Below are positions 1 through 5,661 of a stretch of 7,156 bases of DNA, in pieces (the first letter of the stretch is position 1; each line of letters opens with the position of its first letter). The position numbers and the translations under genes are program-made. The notes beneath the pieces were generated by a model. It ran no database searches and was not told where the DNA came from. It saw only the letters and a program-made list of their open reading frames with translations. This DNA comes from Bordetella parapertussis (GTDB lineage Bacteria; Pseudomonadota; Gammaproteobacteria; Burkholderiales; Burkholderiaceae_C), in the NCBI GenBank assembly GCA_943328885.2, contig CALQBT020000136.1, forward strand, positions 1 to 7,156. Reading direction: 5' to 3'.

Positions 1-213
1 CTCGCGACGATGGCCAAGCTCAAGGCCGGTCGGGTGCTGCGCGAAACCACAGACGGCTGCCTGCAGTTCTGGGGCGGTATGGGCTATGTGATGGAAAGCC
101 CCATCAGCCGCTTCTGGCGCGATGGCCGCTTGACCAGCATCGGCGGCGGTGCCGACGAGGTGATGCTGCAGATCCTGTGCAAGTTCATGGGCACGTTCCC
201 GATGCAGCGCTGA
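1..213 (+). CDS. Acyl-CoA dehydrogenase, C-terminal end (partial)
   Basis: Only the last 70 codons are present; the frame is open from base 1 and ends at TGA 211-213. The visible part matches the C-terminal helical domain of FAD-dependent acyl-CoA dehydrogenases, which oxidise an acyl-CoA thioester to the 2,3-enoyl-CoA and pass electrons to ETF. Supporting signatures are LQFWGGMGY, the family's Q..GG.G element near the FAD/dimer contact, then SRFWRDGRL and SIGGGADEVML, followed by a short tail ending in MQR. The ATG at base 10 is internal, not a start. Substrate specificity cannot be read from this fragment. The nearby AtuA-family gene makes a branched or terpenoid acyl-CoA conceivable, but that is inference. 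The family assignment is firm; the rest of the gene lies left of the window. Confidence 0.9.
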   Translation, partial: LATMAKLKAGRVLRETTDGCLQFWGGMGYVMESPISRFWRDGRLTSIGGGADEVMLQILCKFMGTFPMQR

Positions 214-227
214 CCAGCATCGGCGGC
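131..227. repeat. 17-bp direct repeat, copies at 131-147 and 211-227
   Basis: The 17-mer TGACCAGCATCGGCGGC occurs twice, exactly 80 bp apart. The first copy lies inside the acyl-CoA dehydrogenase and encodes part of its conserved RLTSIGG segment. The second copy begins with the TGA stop codon of the same gene and runs into the intergenic space. The two copies are in different reading frames because 80 is not a multiple of three. The match is exact; its origin and meaning are unknown. Confidence 0.6.
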
Positions 228-234
228 TTGGAGA

Positions 235-253
235 CAACAGCCGATGGCTGTTG
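235..253. terminator. Hairpin between convergent genes, possible bidirectional terminator
   Basis: CAACAGCC (235-242) and GGCTGTTG (246-253) form a perfect 8-bp stem around a 3-nt loop. The hairpin sits 22 bases after the acyl-CoA dehydrogenase stop and 10 bases beyond the stop of the opposing FKBP gene, where a shared terminator is expected. Neither strand has a proper U-tract (TTGATTGG on plus, TTGTCTCC on minus). Intrinsic termination is therefore plausible but weakly supported; transcript-end protection is an alternative role. Confidence 0.5.
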
Positions 254-262
254 ATTGGCTCG

Positions 263-727
263 TCAGCGGCCTGCGATGCCCAGCAACTCGACCTCAAATT
301 GCAAGGTGGCGTTGGGAGGAATCACGCCACCCGCACCGCGCTCGCCGTAGGCAATCGACGGCGGACAAGTCAGATGCGCTTTGCCGCCGACCTGCAGGCG
401 CTGTACGCCTTCGGTCCAGCATTTGATCACCCCGTTGAGCGGAAAATCGAGCGGCTGCCCGCGCTTGTAGGAACTGTCGAATTCCTTGCCGTCCATCAGT
501 GTGCCTCGGTAATGCACCTTGACCGTGTCGCTGGCCGTCGGGCTGGGGCCCTTGCCCTGCTGGATCAGTTTGAAGACCAAGCCGCTGGCGGTGGTGACCA
601 CCGATCCAGGCGCCAGCGTGGTCTGCGCCATCGCAAGCGCTGGCAGCAGCGTAGCGATCAGCAGCGCAGACCGGCGGCAATATCGACGCAATCTCTGGGT
701 TGGCGTTTCAAGTCGGACGTTCATCAT
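263..727 (-). CDS. Periplasmic FKBP-type peptidyl-prolyl cis-trans isomerase
   Basis: This 154-residue protein catalyses cis-trans isomerisation of Xaa-Pro bonds and probably acts as a folding helper in the periplasm. Residues 1-34 look like a Sec signal peptide: an arginine-rich start (RLRRYCRR), a hydrophobic stretch SALLIATLLPALA, and cleavage after AMA (34). One FKBP domain fills about residues 46-151. Family active-site positions are recognisable: VHYRGTL (Tyr73), FDSSY (Phe83, Asp84), VIKCWTEGV (Trp104), AYGERG (Tyr127) and LQFEVELL (Phe144). Two cysteines, 103 and 121, lie in the mature domain and could form a disulfide. The start is one of two adjacent ATGs (725-727 or 722-724) and neither has a clear Shine-Dalgarno. 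The gene follows ompW by 88 bp on the same strand and may have its own promoter. The family is certain; no client protein can be named. Confidence 0.93.
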   Translation of the reverse strand: MMNVRLETPTQRLRRYCRRSALLIATLLPALAMAQTTLAPGSVVTTASGLVFKLIQQGKGPSPTASDTVKVHYRGTLMDGKEFDSSYKRGQPLDFPLNGVIKCWTEGVQRLQVGGKAHLTCPPSIAYGERGAGGVIPPNATLQFEVELLGIAGR

Positions 728-761
728 GGTCGAGATCGAAGCGATGGGTTGTGTATCAAGC

Positions 762-774
762 TGCGATCATCGCA
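762..774. promoter_or_regulatory. 13-bp palindrome upstream of the FKBP gene
   Basis: TGCGAT-C-ATCGCA is a perfect inverted repeat with 6-bp arms and a one-base centre. It lies about 35 bp upstream of the FKBP start, between that gene and the end of ompW. Position and symmetry suit a dimeric regulator site, but no regulator can be named and such short palindromes can arise by chance in GC-rich DNA. I found no convincing promoter boxes beside it. Confidence 0.3.
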
Positions 775-815
775 TCCGGCACGGCCAGGCCTCAAGCCCG
801 AGCCTGCCCAAGCCC

Positions 816-1466
816 TCAAAATTGGTAACGCAAACCGGTCGAGTAGACGATGGGGCGAAAATCGATGGTCGTTCGCAACACGCTGGCACCGGTGGCGACC
901 AGGTCGGATTTCACCTGAAGCACTGCGACGCTGGCAAACACGCCCCATTGACGGTCGAGCGCGTAGTCCAGGCCAGCTTTGCCGGCCAAGCCCCAGCTGT
1001 CGCTCAAGCTCACGCGCCAACCGAAAGGGTTGCGGAGGTCGACGAAGCGGGTGAAGTTGATGCCCAGCGCGGCATAGGGTCGCAGCGCGGCGCCGCTCTG
1101 GCCGAAATGGTAGTTGACGAAGAAGGTCGGCGAGACGTTGCGCGCGGTCAGCACTTCGCCGAGAAACGCGACACTGCCCTTGGCTTGTGCTGGAATCTTG
1201 GGCGGCACACCCAGGTCGAGTTCGACACCGATCTCTGGCGTGATCGCCCGTTCGTAGGTGAACAGCAAGGTGGTGGCGTTGCCGGTCTCGGCGTCTGCGC
1301 CAGGAGGGATCCCGATGCCGGTGACACCGTTGGACTGGGAGTGGGTGGTGTAGCGCGCGACACCCAGCTTGACGGTGTTGTTGAAGACGCTGCTTTGGTC
1401 CATCACCGAGCCCACCCACAGGTTGCCTGCGAGCAGCAAGGTCAGGGAACGGATCGTCGTTTGCAT
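816..1466 (-). CDS. OmpW-family outer-membrane beta-barrel protein
   Basis: I assign a 216-residue start at ATG 1464-1466, because AGGAGA lies 8 bases upstream and a secretion signal follows. The longer open frame to 1598 overlaps the upstream esterase and adds a low-complexity, non-signal N-terminus. OmpW/AlkL proteins are small eight-stranded barrels with a hydrophobic lateral channel for small apolar compounds. Supporting features: a TYERAITPEIGVELDLGVPPK segment (about residues 70-90), the proline/Phe-rich VSPTFFVNYHF, the SWGLAGKAGLDYALDRQWGVF region (158-177) typical of the family, and a C-terminal YQF whose terminal Phe is the usual outer-membrane insertion signal. The signal peptide is unusual: after the hydrophobic SLTLLLAGNLWV there is no AXA box, and cleavage after VGS (20) is the best guess. 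The gene starts 25 bp after the esterase stop, so the two are probably co-transcribed. The substrate is unknown. Confidence 0.88.
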   Translation of the reverse strand: MQTTIRSLTLLLAGNLWVGSVMDQSSVFNNTVKLGVARYTTHSQSNGVTGIGIPPGADAETGNATTLLFTYERAITPEIGVELDLGVPPKIPAQAKGSVAFLGEVLTARNVSPTFFVNYHFGQSGAALRPYAALGINFTRFVDLRNPFGWRVSLSDSWGLAGKAGLDYALDRQWGVFASVAVLQVKSDLVATGASVLRTTIDFRPIVYSTGLRYQF

Positions 1467-1491
1467 GGTGTTGTTCTCCTGCTCTTGCGGT

Positions 1492-2694
1492 TCAGAGCCA
1501 GCCGAAGGACTTGAGCTGGCGTTTGAAGAGGTCGCTGATCGCCTTGTGACCTGCTGTGGTCGGATGCACGCTGTCGGCAAAAAGCCATGTGTTGACATCG
1601 GCGCCGGTCACCAAACCGTTGTAGGCCGCGCCGGGTGTGGTGTTGCAGAACAGCGAATTGCCATCGGCGACCACGCCGCCAGTGAGCGCGCTGATCTTGG
1701 CGATGTCGCAGGCCGGCGCGGTGACATTGACGAGTCCGTAATTGGCCGGGTTGCTGCTGATGTCTCGCAGCATGGCTGTCGAGTCGATCCACATCACCGC
1801 TTGGTCGGTCAGACCATCGCGCAGCCACAGGTTGAAGGTGTTGATCAGCGTGGTCGCAAAAGCCTGGCTGGCTGGCGCCAGCGACAGCCCGTAGGGCGTC
1901 ACGGCGATATCGACTGGCGTGACAACAGCGACGTATTTGCCGCCCTTGGCCAGGATCTGAGACCGCACATAGCCGCTCAGGTCTTGCGCCGCTTTCTTCA
2001 TGGCCAACTGCGCGACAGTCTGGGCGCTGAACAGTTGCCGATTGACCTCGTCCGCAGGGCTTTGGTTCAAGGCGGCGGCGGTGGAGATCTTGGTCGCTGC
2101 GGTTTTGAAGTCGTCGAGTTGCTGGAACAAGTCGTTGTCGCCGGCCCAGACAAAGATCAGGTCGCTGTCCTTGAAGCTGCCGAATCGCGCGAGGTGGTTG
2201 GCGATCTGGGTGACGACCGGCACCGCGAGCATGCCGCTGCCATCGGGGTTTTGGCCATAGCCTTTGGCGTCGGTGATGCGCGAGCCGCCTTGGCCGTAAG
2301 CCGTGCAGGTGCTGGCCAGTGCGGGCACAGCCGCGGCAATCGGGCATTTCACCGACGCCTTGTTGAAACCGGCCTCCGCCAAGGTCACCGTCAGACCTAG
2401 CGCTGTTGCGAGGTTTTCGACCCATAGCGTGCCGAGATTGCCGTCGATGTTGGTCGTGAACTTGCCGCCGATGGTGTTGGCCGGCGGTGGACCCAAAGGA
2501 TGAACGGTTGCCGTCGCGTAGCTGCCTATGTCGCTGAGGCTGTCACCGAATGACACCAGCGCGGTGAAGTTGCCCTGGGTGGTCGGAGTGCCGCTGGGCG
2601 CTCCGCTGCCAGGAATGGGGGCGTCGCCGCCTCCGCAGGCCGCAAGCAGCGCGGCAGTCAATACCGACATCAAGCCGATGCGGACTTTTTTCAT
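1492..2694 (-). CDS. GDSL/SGNH-family esterase or lipase, lipoprotein
   Basis: This 400-residue protein is a predicted lipid-anchored serine hydrolase acting on acyl esters. The N-terminus is a lipoprotein signal peptide with lipobox LAAC (Cys20), followed by a Gly/Pro/Thr-rich tether to about residue 40. Family blocks appear in order: block I SFGDSLSD (Ser52 nucleophile), block II YGQGGSR (oxyanion Gly near 135-137), block III WAGDNDLF (Asn187) and block V DSVHPTTAGH (Asp374, His377). The length and the insert between blocks fit the larger COG3240-type lipase/phospholipase branch rather than small TesA-like esterases; no autotransporter domain follows. Four further cysteines (117, 130, 329, 350) could form two disulfides, consistent with export. 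Start ATG 2692-2694 has a GGAG motif about 6 bases upstream. It is the probable first gene of a unit with ompW. Substrate specificity (lipid, polyester or other ester) is open. Confidence 0.92.
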   Translation of the reverse strand: MKKVRIGLMSVLTAALLAACGGGDAPIPGSGAPSGTPTTQGNFTALVSFGDSLSDIGSYATATVHPLGPPPANTIGGKFTTNIDGNLGTLWVENLATALGLTVTLAEAGFNKASVKCPIAAAVPALASTCTAYGQGGSRITDAKGYGQNPDGSGMLAVPVVTQIANHLARFGSFKDSDLIFVWAGDNDLFQQLDDFKTAATKISTAAALNQSPADEVNRQLFSAQTVAQLAMKKAAQDLSGYVRSQILAKGGKYVAVVTPVDIAVTPYGLSLAPASQAFATTLINTFNLWLRDGLTDQAVMWIDSTAMLRDISSNPANYGLVNVTAPACDIAKISALTGGVVADGNSLFCNTTPGAAYNGLVTGADVNTWLFADSVHPTTAGHKAISDLFKRQLKSFGWL

Positions 2695-2730
2695 GGCTTC
2701 TCCACGCAGTCTGTCGAGTCTTGGATCGAG

Positions 2731-2754
2731 AGAACAGGGACGCCACCCTGTTCT
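2731..2754. promoter_or_regulatory. 9-bp stem-loop in the esterase leader region
   Basis: AGAACAGGG (2731-2739) and CCCTGTTCT (2746-2754) form a perfect 9-bp inverted repeat with a 6-base loop. On the minus strand it lies about 37-60 bases upstream of the esterase start, so it could be an operator or a hairpin in the transcript leader. It is not followed by a U-tract in either direction, so a simple intrinsic terminator for the upstream atuA-like gene is unlikely. Confidence 0.4.
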
Positions 2755-2787
2755 GCGGATCGACTCTATGGAGGTGACTGTGTGGCC

Positions 2788-2805
2788 GCTTGCGCATTCG
2801 CAAGC
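2788..2805. promoter_or_regulatory. 7-bp inverted repeat between atuA-like gene and esterase
   Basis: GCTTGCG (2788-2794) and CGCAAGC (2799-2805) pair perfectly around the 4-base centre CATT. It is the middle of three inverted repeats in this 166-bp interval. It could be an operator upstream of the esterase or an RNA hairpin after the atuA-like transcript. No T-run follows on either side. Confidence 0.35.
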
Positions 2806-2832
2806 TGGAGGACTTGGGTCGGGTCAGTCCAT

Positions 2833-2850
2833 CCCGCCGGGCCGGGCGGG
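2833..2850 (-). terminator. GC-only hairpin just after the atuA-like stop, weak terminator candidate
   Basis: CCCGCC (2833-2838) and GGCGGG (2845-2850) form a 6-bp all-GC stem with a 6-base loop, starting 10 bases after the atuA-like stop codon on the minus strand. The position suits a terminator. The next bases on that strand (ATGGACTGACC) contain no U-tract, so any termination may be inefficient or factor-dependent. In such GC-rich DNA the pairing could also be chance. Confidence 0.25.
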
Positions 2851-2860
2851 GGCGTCAAAT

Positions 2861-4669
2861 TCAAACCGGCCAGTCCGCCGGCACCTGCACAGGCATCTCG
2901 AGCAGCATCTGTGCCATGCCTTTGCCCAGCGGCTCGATCCGCAGCGAGATCGGGCCGCCGCCGTCCAGTGCCTGGTGCAGCACCAGGTTCATCGCGTGCA
3001 GGCCAGGCAAGTGGTAGCGGTCGACCCGACCCTTGACCAAGTGGCCCAGCCAGGCCAGCACGGCTTGCTCGGTGACCTGAGCCCACAGCAGCGGCAGCCA
3101 TTCAGGCCTGCGAGCGATCAGCCCGATGTTGGACAGGTCCCCTTTGTCGCCGCTGCGGCCCCAGGCCAGCGCCACCAGTTGGACGCTGCGGCAAGGGCCT
3201 GCATACCAGGCGAAGTCCGCCGGGTCGGGCAGCGGCCGTGGCGCTTTGGCTTCCTCGGGTGGGGCAAATGGCAGGGCTGTGGCAGCATCCGATCCGATAA
3301 AGCTCAGGCTGGGCGTCACCGCAGCTCTGGGTACCAGGAAGGCGCAGGGCACGATCAGCGGCGACACAGCGGGTCTGCCGCCGGCGGCGCCGGTCGTGCC
3401 CGGCGACCAGCTGGTGCCTGCGGCGGCGAACTCGCGCGCGAACAAGTCCAGCGCCTCGCGTCGAGCATGGTGAACCGCCACCCGCATCATCACTTCGCGC
3501 AGCGTTGGTGGCGCGGCATGCGGCCCGTACAGGGTTTCGGCGCCTAGCACCTCGATCCGGGTTGCGGCAAAGTCGCCCCAGCCGCGCGCCATGATCAGTT
3601 CGCGGGTTCGTTCCAGCAGCGCTTGGCCGCTGCGCCTGGCTTTGGCCACCGCGTCGATGCCCACGATCACCAGCGTGCTGCTGCAGCGCCAGCCGGCCAT
3701 CGCGGTGGCGCTGACCTTGAGCGTGGGCGGCGGTGCGCTGCCTCGCGCGCCGCTGACCCGTACCTGGTTGTCGCCGACTTGTTCCATCCGTACCTGGCGG
3801 AAGTCGCAGGCCACATCGGGCAACAGGTAGGCGCCGGGGTCTCCGATCTCGTAGAGCAACTGTTCGCCCACGGTTGCACAAGTCACCAGCCCTCCGGTGC
3901 CTGGCACCTTGCCGAGCGTGAAGCTGCCGTCCGCCTCGACCCAGGCGATCGGGTAACCGATGTGGGCCCAGTCAGGCACGGTCTGCCAGTCGGTGAACAG
4001 CCCGCCGGTGGCCTGGCAGCCGCACTCGAGGATGTGCCCGACCAGACTGCCGCCGGCGAGCTGGTCGTACTGGTCCATCGTCCAGCCGAAATGGTGGATC
4101 AGCGGGCCGAGCGTGACGGCACTGTCGACACAGCGTCCGGTGATCACCACATCGGCGCCGCCCGCCAGCGCGCGGGCGACCGGCTCGGCGCCGAGGTAAG
4201 CGTTGGCGCTGAGCAGTTTGTCGGGCACGGCCTGTTCGCTGACCAAGTTTGTCAGCACACCGCCGGGCGCGGCCGCCCGCAAGTCTGGCAGGCTGGCGCG
4301 CACATCGTCGCCGTCTACCACCGCGATGCGCAAGCTCACGCCCAACTCTGCGGCCAACGCGGCCAGCGCTCTCGCACAGGCCTGCGGGTTGATGCCTCCG
4401 GCATTGCTGACGACCTTGATGCCGCGCCTGACCACTTCGGGCAAGACTTGGCGCATCGCGCTGTCGACGAAGTCGGTCGCGTAGCCCGCCTCAGGGTTCT
4501 TGCGCTGGGCCGCGACCAGAATTGCCATGGTGGTCTCTGCCAGGTAGTCGAACACCAGCACGTCGATCAAGCCGCTGTTGACGAGCTGGGGTGCGCCCAC
4601 GCTGCTGTCGCCCCAGAAACCGGAGGCGCCACCGATGCGCAGAGGGGTAAGTTTGGCCGAGTGGTTCAT
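2861..4669 (-). CDS. Acyclic terpene utilisation AtuA-family (DUF1446) protein
   Basis: This 602-residue protein belongs to the DUF1446/AtuA family. Its prototype is needed for citronellol/geranyl-type growth in Pseudomonas, but its biochemical role is not established. The start is ATG 4667-4669, chosen because AAGGAG sits 5 bases upstream and the conserved RIGGASGFWGDS (11-22) begins right after it; the open frame to 5074 merely runs antisense into minC. Domain 1 (about 10-470) shows DYLAETTMAIL (41-51), SNAGGINP (88-95), ANAYLGAEP (155-163) and GADVVITGRCVDSA (171-184), all typical of the family. Domain 2 (about 495-595) is the AtuA-like ferredoxin-fold domain with AWGRSGDKGDLSNIG (502-516). 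Both domains are intact in one chain, so the gene is full length. It is divergent from minC, and no carboxylase or hydratase partner is visible here. The substrate may be another branched acyl-CoA. Confidence 0.92.
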   Translation of the reverse strand: MNHSAKLTPLRIGGASGFWGDSSVGAPQLVNSGLIDVLVFDYLAETTMAILVAAQRKNPEAGYATDFVDSAMRQVLPEVVRRGIKVVSNAGGINPQACARALAALAAELGVSLRIAVVDGDDVRASLPDLRAAAPGGVLTNLVSEQAVPDKLLSANAYLGAEPVARALAGGADVVITGRCVDSAVTLGPLIHHFGWTMDQYDQLAGGSLVGHILECGCQATGGLFTDWQTVPDWAHIGYPIAWVEADGSFTLGKVPGTGGLVTCATVGEQLLYEIGDPGAYLLPDVACDFRQVRMEQVGDNQVRVSGARGSAPPPTLKVSATAMAGWRCSSTLVIVGIDAVAKARRSGQALLERTRELIMARGWGDFAATRIEVLGAETLYGPHAAPPTLREVMMRVAVHHARREALDLFAREFAAAGTSWSPGTTGAAGGRPAVSPLIVPCAFLVPRAAVTPSLSFIGSDAATALPFAPPEEAKAPRPLPDPADFAWYAGPCRSVQLVALAWGRSGDKGDLSNIGLIARRPEWLPLLWAQVTEQAVLAWLGHLVKGRVDRYHLPGLHAMNLVLHQALDGGGPISLRIEPLGKGMAQMLLEMPVQVPADWPV

Positions 4670-4832
4670 CGCATCTCCTTGAATCCTGCCAAGCCTATGG
4701 GCAGCATGGTGTGGCCGTCTTGCGGACAGTGGCTGGGCCGATCCACGGATCAGCCACCCACACTGGGAAGATACACTGCGCGTGACGTATTGACCGTAGA
4801 CAGCCTGCTGCCCCTGCCCAACTCCCTTGACC
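4670..4832. promoter_or_regulatory. Divergent intergenic region between atuA-like gene and minC
   Basis: These 163 bases must hold the start signals of both the leftward atuA-like gene and the rightward min operon, unless min is read from elsewhere. The clear elements are AAGGAG at 4674-4679 (minus strand, ribosome site of the atuA-like gene) and the dyad described separately. For minC, TACACT at 4772-4777 is a possible -10 without a convincing -35, and TTGACC at 4790-4795 resembles a -35 without a good -10. Promoters are therefore expected from layout but not resolved by sequence. Confidence 0.4.
4729..4757. promoter_or_regulatory. 29-bp imperfect dyad in the atuA-minC divergent region
   Basis: Outer arms GTGGCTG (4729-4735) and CAGCCAC (4751-4757) pair perfectly. 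After two mismatches an inner CCG/CGG pair (4738-4740 with 4746-4748) continues the symmetry, so 10 of the 12 outermost pairs match. An alternative nested palindrome, GATCC-AC-GGATC, spans 4740-4751. No T-run follows on either strand. A weak minus-strand promoter can be proposed just upstream (CGGTCA, 17 bases, TATCTT ending at 4768), which would put the dyad at roughly +4 to +32 of the atuA-like transcript, a good position for a repressor. The symmetry is seen; the operator role is inference. Confidence 0.42.
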
Positions 4833-5609
4833 ATGCCTCCAGCCACCCCGGCCAAGCCAGCCTTCGACCTCAAGAGCACTGCTTGGACGCTGACCGCTCT
4901 GCGCCTGCAGACTGCCGATCTGGGCGCGTTGGTGGCCGATCTGGACCAGCGCTTCGGCAGCAGCCCTGAGCTGTTCGACAACGACCCGGTGGTGATCGAC
5001 TTCAGCCCTTTGCGCGATACCGATGCATCGATCGATATCGTCGGTTTGCTGGCCCAACTGCGACGACATCGCATGCTGCCGGTTGCCGCTCAAGGAGGCA
5101 ATGAAGCCCAGATGACAGCTGCACTCGAGGCCGGTCTGGTGCAGGCGCTGGACGCTGCTCCGGCCGTGATGGAGACCGAGCCACCGACCCTGCGAGACCT
5201 TGCGTCGCCTGACATGGTGGTCCGCGAGGTGGTGCGCGAAGTCGAGGTGGTGCGCGAGGTACCGGCTGCTGCGGTGCCGACGATGGTGATCGACAAGCCG
5301 CTGCGCTCTGGCCAGCGCGTGTATGCGCGCGGGGGCGATTTGGTGGTGCTCGCCGTGGTGAGCTTCGGCGCCGAGGTGATTGCCGACGGCAACATTCATG
5401 TCTACGCGCCGCTGCGTGGCCGGGCGATCGCTGGTGCGCGCGGCAACACCGAGGCCCGCATCTTCAGCACCTGCATGGAACCGCAACTGGTGTCGATCGC
5501 TGGCATCTACCGCACCACCGAATCGCCGTTGGCGACCAATGTGCTGGGCCAGGTGGCGCAGGTGCGACTGGACGGCGAAAAAATCCTGGTCGAACCGTTG
5601 GCGGCCTGA
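4833..5609 (+). CDS. minC: Septum site-determining protein MinC
   Basis: MinC (258 residues here) is the FtsZ antagonist of the Min system; MinD carries it to the membrane, where it blocks Z-ring assembly away from mid-cell. The N-terminal MinC domain spans about residues 10-110. The C-terminal beta-helix domain, which dimerises and binds MinD, spans about 150-258 and carries the family hallmark RSGQRVYARGGDL (159-170), GAEVIADGNIHVYAPLRGRA (179-198) and VSIAGIY (220-226). Between them is a charged linker with repeated VVREV units (129-143). I use ATG 4833; an in-frame TTG at 4827 would add two residues. Neither has a clear Shine-Dalgarno, so translation may start weakly or from a leader I do not recognise. 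It is first of a minC-minD-minE operon, 52 bp before minD. Confidence 0.96.
   Translation: MPPATPAKPAFDLKSTAWTLTALRLQTADLGALVADLDQRFGSSPELFDNDPVVIDFSPLRDTDASIDIVGLLAQLRRHRMLPVAAQGGNEAQMTAALEAGLVQALDAAPAVMETEPPTLRDLASPDMVVREVVREVEVVREVPAAAVPTMVIDKPLRSGQRVYARGGDLVVLAVVSFGAEVIADGNIHVYAPLRGRAIAGARGNTEARIFSTCMEPQLVSIAGIYRTTESPLATNVLGQVAQVRLDGEKILVEPLAA
5217..5261 (+). repeat. VVREV-type repeats encoding the MinC interdomain linker
   Basis: Codons 129-143 of minC read VVREVVREVEVVREV, an alternating hydrophobic/charged run made of near-identical units. The DNA repeats too: a GTGGTGCGCGA unit occurs twice, plus a diverged GTGGTCCGCGA copy. Linkers between the two MinC domains are known to be variable. 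This one is extended and regular, which suggests expansion by replication slippage and possibly a short beta or coiled segment rather than a floppy tether. Confidence 0.6.
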
Positions 5610-5661
5610 GCGGCGCGCGTTTCAACCCTTTTTGCTCCAACCCCCTCAGAAAGCAATCCAG

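Noticed and set aside
519..1514. Plus-strand open frame of 331 codons across the FKBP and OmpW genes
   Set aside because: It runs antisense to two recognisable exported proteins and shows no domain or start signal.
1467..1598. Longer OmpW start with 44 extra residues
   Set aside because: The extension overlaps the esterase 3' end and is a Ser/Gln/Asn-rich non-signal sequence; ATG 1464-1466 has AGGAGA at correct spacing and a hydrophobic leader.
3623..4969. 448-codon plus-strand open frame opposite the atuA-like gene
   Set aside because: It is an antisense shadow of a well-conserved gene; its translation is Gln/Ala/His-rich without recognisable domains, as expected for a complementary frame in GC-rich DNA.
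4670..5074. N-terminal extension of the atuA-like frame running antisense into minC (137 more codons)
   Set aside because: ATG 4667-4669 has AAGGAG 5 bases upstream and starts right before the conserved family N-terminus; the extension crosses the intergenic region and the minC coding strand.
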